From Tremella fuciformis (taxonomy: Eukaryota > Basidiomycota > Tremellomycetes > Tremellales > Tremellaceae), in contig CP136491.1 of NCBI GenBank assembly GCA_032768795.1, positions 1,736,001-1,800,000 of the forward strand: a stretch of 64,000 nt of DNA, read 5' to 3'. The position numbers were made by a program, and so were the translations under genes. The notes under the pieces were generated by a model, which saw nothing but the letters and a program-made list of their open reading frames with translations, did no database searches and was not told the origin of the DNA. Shown piece by piece: positions 62,694 through 64,000 of the stretch. Positions within the stretch are counted from its first letter, which is position 1; every line of letters starts with the position of its first letter.

Positions 62694-64000
62694 CTACGAA
62701 CACCACAACCGCACCTCACCATCGGCGGCGCTACTGACCAACCACGGTTTCTCAGGATGCCACCGCAGATCCAGCACGCCCAGCCCCTCGCGCGTCGCAT
62801 GGCCCCGCAAAATCTTGAGCGGCACAATGAGCGGGTTGAGCATATAATCGTCGTACACCGTCGCATGGAAGACGTGTATATCCCCGTCGTCCGCGCCGGA
62901 CGCAAAGAGCGGGAGCGTCGGGTGGAACGCGACGCCGCGCAGGGCGCGCTGGTGGTACCGCAGGGTCCGGAAGGGCTTGGCGGACAGGTCGAGGTCGAAC
63001 CACGCGAGCTTCTTGTCGTAGGACCCGACGAGCAGGTGGTCGCCCGTCGGGTGGACGTCGATGCTCGAGATCCACTTGAGGCCCGTGGTGAGCGTGCGCA
63101 CGAGCTTCTGCGCGGCGAGGTCGTACAGACGCACATGGCGCTGGGTCGCGCTGAAGAACCACGGCTTGAGCGGGTGGAACGCCACGCGCTGTACGGACCC
63201 GCCCGTCTTGCGGAACGGCGACTGCGATTGGTGCTTGGACAGTTGGTGGATGAGCACGGTCTTGGTCGGTGCTAGACCCCGTCAGCCACCATCTCCTTGA
63301 TGTTTGGTCCGAGATAGACCCACCCTCGGTCGCCACCGTCGCAAAGTAGTCGCCTTTCCGGTGCCACGACACCGACTTGGGCGTTCCCGGAACCTCGACG
63401 TGCACCAGCACACCCCGCTCGCGGTCGCCCTCCGCCGGCCGCGCCCACTTGACAGACTCGGTCCCGCGCACGTCCTTGCCCGCGCCCATCTTGGTCGTCG
63501 CTGCGCTCGACGCAAAGGCCGCATTGGCATGTTCCAGCGTGGCGGCAGCGACAGCTGGCGCGACCAGTGCCAGCGGGGACAGGACGACAACCCTCCCCGC
63601 TATGAGCGCCACGAGCATCGCCTCGTCGCGATTGGGCGACCATGCCACGCTCTGCACAGCGCCGCCGCGCAAGTCCCAGCGCCACACCTCGCGCCCGTTG
63701 CCCAGGTCCCACACCCGTACCACGCCATCTTCGGAGCCAGACGCGACCCACTCTCCACTCGGACTGACCGACACGGACCGTACGCGCGTACTACCGGGAT
63801 GTCGATACTGCACACACGATGCGATGGGGAAGGGCCGCAGTTCGCGGGGCGAAGGGAGTTTGGGGATCAGGCTCTCGGGGTCGATGTTCAGCTTGACGCG
63901 CCGTGTACGAGGGGCGAGGTACAAGTCCAGAGCGCGCTCAAACTTCTCCTGGACGAGGTCCTTGTATCCAGGTACGAGCCGCAGAGCGTCGTATTTCTGC
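62694..64000 (-). CDS. ERB1: Ribosome biogenesis protein ERB1/BOP1, C-terminal part (runs off window)
   Basis: Two exons (beyond 64000-63324 and 63271-62694; intron 52 bp) are present. At the window edge the frame reads YDALRLVPGYKDLVQEKFERALDLYLAPR...KLNIDPESLIPKLP, the block before the propeller in BOP1/Erb1. WD40 repeats follow (VRSVSVSPSGEWVASGSEDGVVRVWD, VQRVAFHPLKPWFFSATQRHVRLYDL, DVHPTGDHLLVGSYDKKLAWFD) to a stop at 62694. Erb1 works with Ytm1 and Nop7 in maturation of the 60S subunit. The N-terminal BOP1NT region lies outside the window. Confidence 0.94.

Noticed and set aside
1..64000. CRISPR array, bacterial operon signals or riboswitch
   Set aside because: No regularly spaced identical repeats with unique spacers exist, and intron-rich genes rule out a prokaryotic source.

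Overview
The window is a piece of nuclear chromosome from a basidiomycete fungus, most likely a yeast-like Tremellomycete. The evidence is GC-rich coding sequence, very many short GT..AG introns (mostly 38-60 bp, usually with a CTGAC-like branch point close to the 3' splice site), and the gene content: an OCH1-like mannosyltransferase, ALA synthase with CP heme motifs, ELP2, ERB1, DUF4112 and NT-C2 proteins. The Tremellomycete placement is inference. Exon models were built by hand from splice signals, frame continuity and family alignment.

1-3.9 kb and 20.8-31.7 kb hold members of an unrecognised, divergent paralogous protein family; another lies at 54.6-55.5 kb. I count seven members. At least three share a conserved box of about 40 bp upstream. 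One member (20980-27054) is split by a complete 5,094-bp Ngaro-like tyrosine-recombinase retrotransposon with A1...B1-A2-B2 split direct repeats. The host reading frame resumes exactly across the empty site, with no target duplication.

4.2-20.3 kb is ordinary housekeeping sequence: a Golgi mannosyltransferase, an ArfGAP, a DUF4112 protein, an NT-C2 protein, a four-pass membrane protein and a full-size ABCB-type exporter.

32.2-44.5 kb looks like a catabolic gene cluster: a Zn2Cys6 regulator, a succinate-semialdehyde-type aldehyde dehydrogenase, a 3-hydroxyisobutyrate-dehydrogenase-like enzyme, a carboxymuconolactone-decarboxylase-family protein, a zinc alcohol dehydrogenase and a Dal5-like MFS transporter. 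Together they could import a small organic acid or related compound and oxidise or reduce it. The substrate cannot be read from the sequence.

45.2-54.6 kb is a retroelement nest in older, unidentified sequence. It holds an intact Ty1/copia element (LTRs differing at one of 318 positions) and three solo LTRs with perfect 5-bp target duplications. All four insertions fall within 335 bp of ancestral sequence. A 378-bp TRIM-like miniature LTR element with a 5-bp duplication lies at 27.2 kb.

55.7-64 kb is housekeeping again: a CCDC47-like ER protein, ALA synthase, ELP2 and the C-terminal part of ERB1. No rRNA, tRNA or CRISPR array was seen.
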